Shown: positions 44,266 to 51,423 of the stretch, one piece after another
Layout of the letters: each line of letters begins with the position of its first letter
Numbering within the stretch: the first letter of the stretch is position 1
Source: Pseudomonas sihuiensis
Lineage (GTDB): Bacteria > Pseudomonadota > Gammaproteobacteria > Pseudomonadales > Pseudomonadaceae
Assembly: GCF_900106015.1 (NCBI RefSeq)
Contig: NZ_LT629797.1
Coordinates: 1,736,001 to 1,800,000, forward strand
Length of the DNA stretch: 64,000 nucleotides
Direction of reading: 5' to 3'
The notes under the pieces: generated by a model
The model's database searches: none
Told to the model about the DNA's origin: nothing
What the model saw: only the letters and a program-made list of their open reading frames with translations
Translations under genes and position numbers: made by a program

Positions 44266-44625
44266 ATGTTTAACTCCACTAACAATTCCATCTTCAACAC
44301 TGCTCGCAAAACCCTTGGTGAAGACATCCTGAATGCCCTGATTATCAAAACCTCCGAAGCCTTGGCTGACGTCAAGATTGAAGGCCGTGGCAATGCCCGC
44401 GAGCAGCTGGGTTTGAGTTCAAAAAATGTAGGCCGCGTAATGAAGCTGGCCCGGTTTAAGAAGGTTTCGACGGGTGTTGGTTGCAACAACTACAAGATCA
44501 TGTTCCCAATCGGTTTTGTAGAGATGCTGAAGCAGGAGATTCTTAGCACGGCAATGGAGTCTTACACCAAGAATCCAAACCGGGAAGTTGCGGAGCTGTT
44601 CTTAGATAAGAGCTTCCTGGCGTGA
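44266..44625 (+). CDS. Small helical protein, probable distant array member
   Basis: The 119-residue protein starts at the ATG at 44266, with AGGTGA five bases before; the frame stays open upstream but lacks a better site. The middle (REQLGLSSKNVGRVMKLARF) looks like a helix-turn-helix. The end, STAMESYTKNPNREVAELFL then DKSFLA, resembles the array motif (Y..NP...). It is followed by a strong terminator and flanked by the 19-bp inverted repeats. It may be a DNA-binding regulator; function is inferred only from shape. Confidence 0.6.
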   Translation: MFNSTNNSIFNTARKTLGEDILNALIIKTSEALADVKIEGRGNAREQLGLSSKNVGRVMKLARFKKVSTGVGCNNYKIMFPIGFVEMLKQEILSTAMESYTKNPNREVAELFLDKSFLA

Positions 44626-44631
44626 TGAAAG

Positions 44632-44657
44632 ACGGGCCAGCTGGGCCCGTTATTTTT
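44632..44657 (+). terminator. Rho-independent terminator
   Basis: ACGGGCC and GGCCCGT pair around AGCTG and are followed by TATTTTT, seven bases after the preceding gene. Confidence 0.9.
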
Positions 44658-44677
44658 CTGGCTTTGAAAAACTCTTA
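44658..44677 (+). repeat. 20-bp direct repeat, copy 1
   Basis: CTGGCTTTGAAAAACTCTTA occurs again exactly at 47904-47923, in the spacer between the mirrored replication promoters. Confidence 0.7.
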
Positions 44678-44814
44678 CTAAGCCATTTCCATTGAGATTC
44701 AAGCTGCGAAGAACTCACCCGGTGCAACAGGCCCCGCATGCCCAGGCACTAAATGGATAAAATCCTTGGGAAAGCGGTTACCTGTCGTTACAGCGCTGTA
44801 CTTGCCACCGTCAC

Positions 44815-44988
44815 TTATACTTCTACCCAGTGACCATCTTCGTCTAGCTCTACCTCTACCAAGCTATCCAGCTGCGCTTTTGCGCTTTTGTGCTCCGTGT
44901 AAAAATAAGGAGACTCGGCAATCCAATTTTCCATTGTATCTACACTGCCAGTCCCCACGCTCATGTACATCGAAGCTTTGTTAGTCAT
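44815..44988 (-). CDS. Very small hypothetical protein
   Basis: The 57-residue product (MTNKASMYMSVGTGSVDTME, then NWIAESPYFYTEHKSAKAQL...) is acidic, with an AAGG five bases... upstream of its ATG at 44988. It lies between the terminator at 44632-44657 and the 19-bp repeat at 45101, convergent with the preceding gene. Family unknown. The remaining stretch to the replication gene (44989-45192) has no other supported frame. Confidence 0.45.
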   Translation of the reverse strand: MTNKASMYMSVGTGSVDTMENWIAESPYFYTEHKSAKAQLDSLVEVELDEDGHWVEV

Positions 44989-45100
44989 AACCTTATTCTC
45001 TTGTGTTTATTGATTTCTTCTCTGAGCCCATGAGCACATTATGGCAATCATCCATTGACAAGTAAACTAGCCAAGTTGTTATTTAGGGGTATATTCCAAC

Positions 45101-45119
45101 TTTTACAGTTTCGAACAAC
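45101..45119 (-). repeat. 19-bp inverted repeat, right copy
   Basis: TTTTACAGTTTCGAACAAC is the exact reverse complement of 44130-44148. Confidence 0.75.
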
Positions 45120-45192
45120 TTTCACTATTACAGGCAACAAACCCCACAACTCCTAACTCCAAATAACGGGACATCCCAGCCCCATTACTCAC

Positions 45193-47490
45193 TTACCCCA
45201 CATGCTTCATCATTTGCTCAAAACTGTCGCTTTTAATCACGTAGTAGTAGCCCGATTTGCCACCATTGACTTTCTTTGTCTTCAAACCGAGCTGGCTCAT
45301 GATCTTAGTGATCGCGGCTTGCTTCGCTACCGGGGTGCTGGCTTTGCCGATGCTCAGGCCCTGGCGGATCACTTCCAGGCGCATGGCGTTTAGCTTGTCG
45401 AAGAGCTGCGTGCTTTGCTCAGACTTCCACAGTCTTTCCAGCGTCTCTACGGGTACATTGCCTTCGTCGTTAAGCTTGATTTTTACGTCTTTCAGCATAC
45501 GCTCTACGGCGTCTTTGATCATGCCGTACACCTTGCCTTCGGGGGTGTCAGCGGAGGGCTTCATGAGCTTGCGGAAGCGGTTAATGGCACCCTCGCCTTC
45601 GCCCTCTTTCCAGAGCCTGGCACTAGCTTTATCAATGGTGCGGCCAATAACCTCTTCAGCTCGCGAGCGGAGGACTTCGAAGTATTCCTGCTCGTTAGCA
45701 GATCCAGCGTCGGCCACATGTGCAACCAGGTCGGCTCCTGCTTTCTTGCTTGCCATTAGCTTCTTAGCTGCGTTTCTGTTTACCGCCTTGCGACCTTGGC
45801 TATCAGCTACGAAGCCGAGTAGCGACAGCTCGTCGTTGTGCGCCAATACTTCGACTTTGAAGCCCTGTGCGATCAGCGTTGCTGGCAAACTGTTCTGGAT
45901 GTGGTCGCGCAGCCAAGCCTCGTCACTCATGTGCTCACGACGGGTCTTCTCGAACGCGGATGGTTTGATGTCAATATCAAGGGCTTCAATAATCGCCGCC
46001 TTGGTGACTTCATCCAGATTTGCAGCTTCGATAGCGGCACGAGTCGCTGGGGCATCAGAGCGCACTTCAAACGCTTCCAGCTGCTCTTGCTTGCTGTATT
46101 CAGGGGCTTTCATGCCTACGATGAACTGCTTGGCTGTGCGGTCGCGGCGGAGCATCTGAATGGCATCAGAAGGAACCACCTGGCCAGTGAAGAGGCCGAA
46201 GTGGCGATTGAAGTGACCGGAAGTGATCGAGAGCGCGGAAGTAATGACTGGGCTGTAGATGACGACCTGGTGAGCCGTCGAATTTGGGTCAGCAATGAAG
46301 GCGGCTTGGGCTTCCCACTTTGCGCTCTCAGAAGTGATCACCAAGGCTTCCACACCAGTGCGCTTTTTGATCGCGGCAGCAAGGGCCTTGGCAGCCTTGG
46401 CGCCGTCACACGAGACCAGCACGTTTTCGCCGCCAGCGGCAGCTTCGATTACAAGGCCACGCACATGATCGAGATCCCCTGTCTTAACGCTGATGTCGCT
46501 GTGATCGCGCTTAATGCTATACAGCGTGTGATCCCAGCCGATCATTTCAACGCAGCGTGCATTGATATCGGCGTCGGCCATAACGACGGTGGGCGCGTTT
46601 TTGACAACAAAATCCAGGGCGTTCCAGACAGCTTCGCGGGCTTTAACTTCGCCGCCGAGGACATGGGAAATTACCTGGCTAGCTTCGTCGATGATCACTG
46701 TGTCAGCGCTCTCGATGAAATCCTTGAACTTCGCTGCGCTGAGTGAGTTAACAACGATCTTGATGCCCATAGCATTTCTGATGATTTCTGGCGAAGTGCA
46801 TTCGTCGTAAGAGACCAGGCCGGGGATGCCGTTACAGATGTTTGCGTTGATCGAGCGGCGGTGACTAATTACCAGTACTTTTCTATTGAAGTAAATTGCG
46901 TCACGAACAAGAGGTTCGATTACTTCTGACGTTTTGCCGTACCCGGTCGGCAGGTTCAGCAGAAATTTCCCACCGTTTTTGATGTCCTCGAAGATATCTG
47001 CCGGGCTTTCAGGGGCTACGGTGTATACATCTTCATAGACAGAAGAGACTCGTTGTGTTCTGCGATACAGCTCAGAATTCATGCGCTCGAGCTTTCGCTC
47101 GATGAGGTATTGGCATTCAGCAGCGGAGCGACCAGAGGCTTTTGCCAGCATTTTTGATTTACCGCTGATGTCGCCAGTCAAGAAAGCATCACGTGCTAGC
47201 TCATAAGCAGCTTTGTGCATTGCGCGTTCAGAGCTGTCGTTACGAGCGATCAGTATTGCTACGTCGAGCTTGCTCATTTTGTAGATAGAGTCAGCGATGA
47301 TTGTGCCGTTGATGTCGGCAATTCCTGACGCTGTTTTGTATGCGGCATCAATAGCGTCGGTAACGCAGTCTTTAATGCCGATGATTCTTTTCGCAGAAGA
47401 GTAATCAGCGCGGAGTTCTTTAGCTTTTGCTAAAACGTCATCTGACTGTATTGTTGTGTAGCCTTTGATTTCAGTGTTGATAGCGAACAT
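45193..47490 (-). CDS. Origin-binding-type replication helicase (CyRepA/Herpes_ori_bp-like)
   Basis: The 765-residue protein has helicase superfamily 2 motifs: Walker A LPTGYGKT (about 180-187) and DEAD-type VIIDEASQ (about 265-272). Conserved-looking motifs follow (VMADADINA, and YSPVITSALSITSGHFNRHF). Together they resemble plasmid replication proteins of the origin-binding helicase type. The C-terminal 100 residues look like a winged helix. I chose the ATG at 47490 (AAAGAG nine bases before); a GTG at 47583 would add 31 residues but lies inside the inverted repeat and close to its promoter. It diverges from the primase-like gene. Together they suggest autonomous replication of the excised element. 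Confidence 0.7.
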   Translation of the reverse strand: MFAINTEIKGYTTIQSDDVLAKAKELRADYSSAKRIIGIKDCVTDAIDAAYKTASGIADINGTIIADSIYKMSKLDVAILIARNDSSERAMHKAAYELARDAFLTGDISGKSKMLAKASGRSAAECQYLIERKLERMNSELYRRTQRVSSVYEDVYTVAPESPADIFEDIKNGGKFLLNLPTGYGKTSEVIEPLVRDAIYFNRKVLVISHRRSINANICNGIPGLVSYDECTSPEIIRNAMGIKIVVNSLSAAKFKDFIESADTVIIDEASQVISHVLGGEVKAREAVWNALDFVVKNAPTVVMADADINARCVEMIGWDHTLYSIKRDHSDISVKTGDLDHVRGLVIEAAAGGENVLVSCDGAKAAKALAAAIKKRTGVEALVITSESAKWEAQAAFIADPNSTAHQVVIYSPVITSALSITSGHFNRHFGLFTGQVVPSDAIQMLRRDRTAKQFIVGMKAPEYSKQEQLEAFEVRSDAPATRAAIEAANLDEVTKAAIIEALDIDIKPSAFEKTRREHMSDEAWLRDHIQNSLPATLIAQGFKVEVLAHNDELSLLGFVADSQGRKAVNRNAAKKLMASKKAGADLVAHVADAGSANEQEYFEVLRSRAEEVIGRTIDKASARLWKEGEGEGAINRFRKLMKPSADTPEGKVYGMIKDAVERMLKDVKIKLNDEGNVPVETLERLWKSEQSTQLFDKLNAMRLEVIRQGLSIGKASTPVAKQAAITKIMSQLGLKTKKVNGGKSGYYYVIKSDSFEQMMKHVG

Positions 47491-47571
47491 GGTATTCATC
47501 TCTTTGTAGTTACAGTCTCTCACAACTGCAAATACAGTATTGCAATGATCCTGCGCACTTTCAATGGCCTT

Positions 47572-47658
47572 ATCTATTGACACTTAGCTAATAAAGGGTA
47601 TGTAAGTGGGAGTTCAGTGGTGTATATGTGGGAATTCGGTGGGTGCCAAGTGGTGATT
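47572..47658. repeat. 87-bp inverted repeat, left arm, with minus-strand promoter
   Basis: This arm matches the reverse complement of 47992-48078 at 83 of 87 positions. It contains three related iteron-like words of 15 bases (AGTGGGAGTTCAGTG, TGTGGGAATTCGGTG, AGTGGTGATTCGGTG). Confidence 0.9.
47621..47649 (-). promoter_or_regulatory. Promoter of the replication helicase
   Basis: On the minus strand, TTGGCA (47649-47644) and TATACA (47626-47621) are 17 bases apart. Two direct repeats around GAATTCCCAC / GAACTCCCAC overlap it, as expected of repressor or Rep sites. Confidence 0.75.
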
Positions 47659-47991
47659 CGGTGTAGATAAAAAAATAGCTGGATTTATCAAGCAAGCTTC
47701 AAAGCATACGAGTTTCGAAAAACCAGGGGAAACCAACGGCGCAAGATCTGGCGGGTCTCGCTGCGCTATGCAATTGAGTCTACCCCGCGAACCAAAAATC
47801 TGCCCTCTTCTATTATTTTTATTATAGAGGCGGAATACGAGTGTAGCCCGTGGACAGATTGCAGGATTCCGGTTAGACAACGCGGCAAGGCTAGCTGTTT
47901 CTCCTGGCTTTGAAAAACTCTTAAACAGCGCAGCTAGCTAACTTTGATTATCCGCCCGCCGACATCCACTTTGAAATATTCTTCACTACCT
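47659..47991. other. Spacer of the replication control region, candidate origin
   Basis: These 333 bases between the mirrored arms have no supported gene. They include an AT-rich run (TTCTATTATTTTTATTATAG), the second copy of the 20-bp direct repeat (47904-47923) and an interrupted palindrome CTAGCTGTTT...AAACAGCGCAGCTAG (about 47891-47938). This is the best candidate for the element's replication origin, together with the arms. Confidence 0.45.
47904..47923 (+). repeat. 20-bp direct repeat, copy 2
   Basis: CTGGCTTTGAAAAACTCTTA, identical to 44658-44677. Here it forms most of the loop of an interrupted palindrome. Confidence 0.7.
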
Positions 47992-48078
47992 AATCACCAC
48001 TTGGCACACACCGAATTCCCACATATACACCACTGAATTCCCACTTACATACCATTTATTAACTAAGTGTCAATAGAT
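47992..48078. repeat. 87-bp inverted repeat, right arm
   Basis: Mirror of 47572-47658 with four mismatches; it faces the primase-like gene. Confidence 0.9.
48001..48029 (+). promoter_or_regulatory. Promoter of the primase-like gene
   Basis: TTGGCA (48001-48006) and TATACA (48024-48029) with a 17-base spacer, identical in layout to the promoter in the other arm. GAATTCCCAC repeats lie at the spacer and just after the -10. Confidence 0.75.
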
Positions 48079-48160
48079 CAGTGTATTGCATGGATGATAT
48101 CTCATAGTGATAATAGAAATGTCAGCGAGAGACTGACACCATAATAAAAGGTGACAAGAG

Positions 48161-49435
48161 ATGAAGATCCAATATGCAACCCAATACTCAGCAAGAACGA
48201 ATACCGTAGCTAATAAAGAAGCGGCCAGTTTCAAAGACTTCTTCGAAAACGAGCTGGCAGACATGCGCGTCAGCGAAATCAAAGATGGCAAAACGTTCAT
48301 CCCATCAAGCTTCCGCGCTCTAGAAAGAACAGCTGAAAACGTCAAGGCAATCAGCATTGCAGTCTTCGACATCGATCAGAAACCAGAAGACGACATCATC
48401 GGCCTCGAAGAAATAGAGGACGTATGCCTTGATCTCGGCTACGAGCACGCTGTCTGCACAAGTTTCTCAAACACAGCTGATTGCCCACGCTTCCGCCTGC
48501 TAATCCCGTTCAATCAGCCAGCTTACCCCGAGGAATACCCATTTCTAATGTCGGCCCTGGTAGAGGATTTTGACGACTTCCTAGATGGTCGTTTCTCAAA
48601 AGTCCTAGACCGCTGCTGGAAGAACGAAGTGTCGCGCTGCTACTTCACTTTCACTGTGCACCCTGAACGCCTGAATGGCAGCATCAGCTTCTACAACCCC
48701 GGCCACCCCGCCGACGTGCTTGACCTCAAGATGCGCCAGTCAACATACGGCCAGGACTTCGACTACGCCCAGCCATCAAAGCCCCGCAAAACAGGAGGCA
48801 CCGCAGCTGGGGCCAAGGGCCGCTCTTACGAACTCAACCGCCTGCTTGGCGCAATGTTCCGTGGCTCCACAGAAGAGCAGATTGCCAAGCGCCTGCTTGA
48901 GCACGACCAAACAACACCAGGCTTCGGATACTTCGCTGACCATGAATACAGCAGAAACAGACCCAGAGCAGGCGAAAACCAAGCCCAGGCATCACTCCGC
49001 TCTTGCCGTGCATTCGTTAAATCTCACATCAGCTGGCTGCGTCGCAAGACCCAAACAGACTTCAAAATCGTTAACTGTCGTGGCGAAAACCGGGGCGCAG
49101 TGCCTCAGCATGATGCAGTTATCCAGGTCTTTAAGGCTGAACACACGACAAAAAACGGGAAAGAATCCGCAAAATTGAGCTGCAAAATCGTGTCTGGAGA
49201 CCATGCCGGGGCGATCTTCTGGCATACACTTTTCGGAGCAGGCTACAGCGACAGCGCGATCAAAGTAAGTAAAGAGATGGCCGAGCGTGCTTCAATTGCA
49301 ACGAAGCAAGAAATTAATAGCATCCAAGATATGATCAAACTGAGCGGAAAAATCGTGAAGGCCCGCATCAAAAGAAGGCCAGGAACTAACGGATTCCCAG
49401 ACCAGAACGAAATCGGAAATATCTACATCGAGTAA
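48161..49435 (+). CDS. Primase-like replication protein
   Basis: The 424-residue protein has SIAVFDIDQK (Asp70, Asp72) and, later, CPRFRLLIPF and NEVSRCYFTFTVHPE. This arrangement is reminiscent of archaeo-eukaryotic primase-like domains on plasmids and phages (DxD metal site). The C-terminal half includes a segment (IQVFKAEHTTKNGKESAKLS) that may be an OB-type fold. AAGGTGACAAGAG precedes the ATG at 48161. It diverges from the helicase across mirrored promoters, so the pair is probably co-regulated. Followed by a terminator. The primase assignment is by pattern only. Confidence 0.6.
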   Translation: MKIQYATQYSARTNTVANKEAASFKDFFENELADMRVSEIKDGKTFIPSSFRALERTAENVKAISIAVFDIDQKPEDDIIGLEEIEDVCLDLGYEHAVCTSFSNTADCPRFRLLIPFNQPAYPEEYPFLMSALVEDFDDFLDGRFSKVLDRCWKNEVSRCYFTFTVHPERLNGSISFYNPGHPADVLDLKMRQSTYGQDFDYAQPSKPRKTGGTAAGAKGRSYELNRLLGAMFRGSTEEQIAKRLLEHDQTTPGFGYFADHEYSRNRPRAGENQAQASLRSCRAFVKSHISWLRRKTQTDFKIVNCRGENRGAVPQHDAVIQVFKAEHTTKNGKESAKLSCKIVSGDHAGAIFWHTLFGAGYSDSAIKVSKEMAERASIATKQEINSIQDMIKLSGKIVKARIKRRPGTNGFPDQNEIGNIYIE

Positions 49436-49459
49436 TCCGCTAAACCCCTCAAGCCCACC

Positions 49460-49484
49460 AGCCCCTCACCGTAGGGGCTTTTTC
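49460..49484 (+). terminator. Rho-independent terminator of the primase-like gene
   Basis: AGCCCCT and AGGGGCT pair around CACCGT and are followed by TTTTC. Confidence 0.9.
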
Positions 49485-49569
49485 ATCAGTGCCCATGCGG
49501 CTTCCCGCTCTGAAAGCACTTCACAATGCACCATAATTAGCCTTTGTTTTGACAACAAACAGGCCATGT

Positions 49570-49581
49570 TTTGCGCTCAAA
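49570..49581 (-). repeat. Backbone 12-mer TTTGAGCGCAAA, copy 8
   Basis: An exact copy on the minus strand in the gap between the primase-like gene and the excisionase, about 25 bases before a promoter-like sequence. Confidence 0.7.
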
Positions 49582-49639
49582 AATACATATAAATAAGGGT
49601 TTTTTGTTGCACACAAGAGATTGCATTGTGCTATTATAA

Positions 49640-49727
49640 AGGTGTGGTTGGTTAATCACCTTTCCGATCACATCATCTCTTGTTGTTAGCCCCACTGGTT
49701 CTCTCACATCCGCCAGCGGGGCTTTTT
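49640..49727 (+). ncRNA. Candidate small RNA
   Basis: A promoter-like TTGCAC (49607-49612) and TATTAT (49632-49637), 19 bases apart, precede about 85 bases without a frame. These contain a short hairpin (GGTG...CACC, about 49641-49660) and end in a strong terminator: AGCCCC.CTGG and CCAG.GGGGCT followed by TTTTTC (49688-49727). It lies in the 510-base gap between replication and integration genes. A copy-control or regulatory RNA is possible. The terminator is certain, the promoter weak. Confidence 0.45.
49688..49727 (+). terminator. Rho-independent terminator in the primase-xis gap
   Basis: AGCCCC-ACTGG and CCAGC-GGGGCT form a long stem followed by TTTTTCTT. The nearest upstream gene already has its own terminator at 49460-49484. 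Confidence 0.85.
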
Positions 49728-49945
49728 CTTGCCTGCGAAAAAGTTTATTGGCAAATAATCAATTAATAAGCGGGCTTTGCAGCGTATGCGATTTCTATAC
49801 TCTGGCGCTCGGTTTTGACCCTGCGTATTGACAACTTGTCAATAGTCGAATGCAAAAAAGTTGTAGACAGCCGTTAACGATTCGATATTATTGACAGCGT
49901 TGCAGCGCACCGTGAGAGACGTTGCACGAAGTCGAGATAACAGAG

Positions 49946-50215
49946 ATGAGTACTGCCATTGATTTAGTTTTGATTGATCAAGTTGAACAAGAACGCCGTC
50001 GCATTGCTAATGAGATGGGCTTTATGACTGAAGAAATGGTCATATCGCTTACAAAAGCAACATCGAAAACGGTAGAGGACTGGCGCAAAAGGGGCAATGG
50101 GCCAGCCCATATCCGCTTCGGAAACGCGTACTTTTATGAGGTTTCTGACGTCAGAGACTACATGAAATCACTCAAAAAGGAGCGCGGAAGGGAAGCAATT
50201 TACCGCTCAATTTGA
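49946..50215 (+). CDS. Probable excisionase / small winged-helix DNA-binding protein
   Basis: The 89-residue protein has EEMVISLTKATSKTVEDWRK, then RGNGPAHIRFGNAYFYEVSD, the layout of AlpA/MerR-type winged-helix excisionases, which choose between integration and excision. The ATG at 49946 is preferred; a TTG at 49922 is an alternative. It converges on the integrase gene and overlaps its 3' end by nine bases. Position next to int supports a recombination-directionality role, but a regulator role cannot be ruled out. Confidence 0.7.
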   Translation: MSTAIDLVLIDQVEQERRRIANEMGFMTEEMVISLTKATSKTVEDWRKRGNGPAHIRFGNAYFYEVSDVRDYMKSLKKERGREAIYRSI

Positions 50216-51322
50216 TGAAATGTTGAGATATTCCATCAGCGCCTGACGATTTCGCCGCCTTGCTTCGCGCTTTTCAAGGGCGGCATGCACATCTTCCGCA
50301 TCAATATGAGTGTAGCGCTTAAGCATTTTCCAGTCGCTATGACCTGAAATCACTGCGACTTGATGAATTTGCAGGCCGAGCTCAAACAAAATTCCGATGG
50401 CAGAGTGCCGCAAGTCGTGAAAATGCAGGTCTTCGATGCCGCATTTTTTGCAGACCCTCGTAAATGATGAAGATACAGACTTGCTGTTGTAGTTAAAGAT
50501 CTTTCCTGCTTTTCTGTCTCCCGCATATTTTTCTGCAAGCACCATAGCCCCCTCAAAAAGCGGAACGGTTTGATTATTTCCCTTCTTTTTTTCTGGGTGC
50601 TTTCTATCGCGAATCATTACAGTCTTCGCATCCCTTTTGAAATCCTCAATTCTTATCCGGCATATTTCATCTTGCCGCATAGCTGAGTGCAGCGCAAAAA
50701 GAATAATGTCCTGCATCGGGATTATTTGCCTTCCTGCTTTCTTCTCGTACTCTGCAAGAATCTCCTCAAGTTCCTCCGTTGTAATCTCCCGTGTTCTTTC
50801 TTCACTTCTTGTGTTAAAGCCCCTCTTTTTTAGTTTAGCTCGTACTTTTTTTGCAACTGTCTCATCAACATCGTAGTGCTTGACATCTTTAGCCCAGCTC
50901 AGAACAACTCCGATGTATGACAGGTCTCCAGCAATCGTGACGCCGGAAATAATCTCTCCATCCTCATTTCTGTCACGTGATCGCTTGTCTACGAACTGAT
51001 CAAGCCGCAGCTCTGTCATGTCAGACATCAGCACGCCCTCAAACTCTTCGCTCAGCCGCTTCAGACATGCTGCTTTATTCTTAAGAAATGGACTTACTGC
51101 TCCGACTTGTTCTGTGTACTTGCGTATAAAATCAGAGAATGTCGAGCCTGCTGGCGGCGCTGCTTTTCCATTTCTCCTGACTGAATCAATCTTGAGCTCC
51201 TGAGCTTTTGCCCAGTTCTCTGCGTCTTTCTTCTTCTTGAACGTTTCACTGAGTGCCTCGCTTCCCCGCTTTCTGATCAATGCGCGCCAGTTCCCGCTGG
51301 GTAGCTTAGTGATAGAGGCCAT
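50207..51322 (-). CDS. Tyrosine recombinase, dusA-specific integrase type
   Basis: The 371-residue protein has the catalytic set Arg216 (HSAMRQDEICR), His302 and Arg305 (HDLRH), His328 (SGHSDW) and Tyr337 (KRYTHI). The N-terminal part includes a SAM-like core-binding domain (about 58-160). It is adjacent to the insertion in dusA, which fits the known family of integrases that target the 5' end of this gene. Its ATG at 51322 lies three bases from the first arm repeat, so binding there could also repress its promoter. Confidence 0.95.
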   Translation of the reverse strand: MASITKLPSGNWRALIRKRGSEALSETFKKKKDAENWAKAQELKIDSVRRNGKAAPPAGSTFSDFIRKYTEQVGAVSPFLKNKAACLKRLSEEFEGVLMSDMTELRLDQFVDKRSRDRNEDGEIISGVTIAGDLSYIGVVLSWAKDVKHYDVDETVAKKVRAKLKKRGFNTRSEERTREITTEELEEILAEYEKKAGRQIIPMQDIILFALHSAMRQDEICRIRIEDFKRDAKTVMIRDRKHPEKKKGNNQTVPLFEGAMVLAEKYAGDRKAGKIFNYNSKSVSSSFTRVCKKCGIEDLHFHDLRHSAIGILFELGLQIHQVAVISGHSDWKMLKRYTHIDAEDVHAALEKREARRRNRQALMEYLNISSN

Positions 51323-51324
51323 TC

Positions 51325-51400
51325 GTGTTCACTCCGTGTTCGCTCAGACGTACACTAAATCTACACTGAACACGCACCGCGTGTACACTCCGTGTTCACT
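51325..51400 (+). promoter_or_regulatory. Right arm-type sites over the int promoter
   Basis: Two copies of a 20-base word, GTGTTCACTCCGTGTTCGCT (51325-51344) and GTGTACACTCCGTGTTCACT (51381-51400), match at 18 of 20 positions. The first also matches the left arm site at 6215-6237. TACACT and ACACTGAACAC words lie between them. Confidence 0.7.
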
Positions 51401-51423
51401 AAATACAGTTTTATGGGGTTTTT

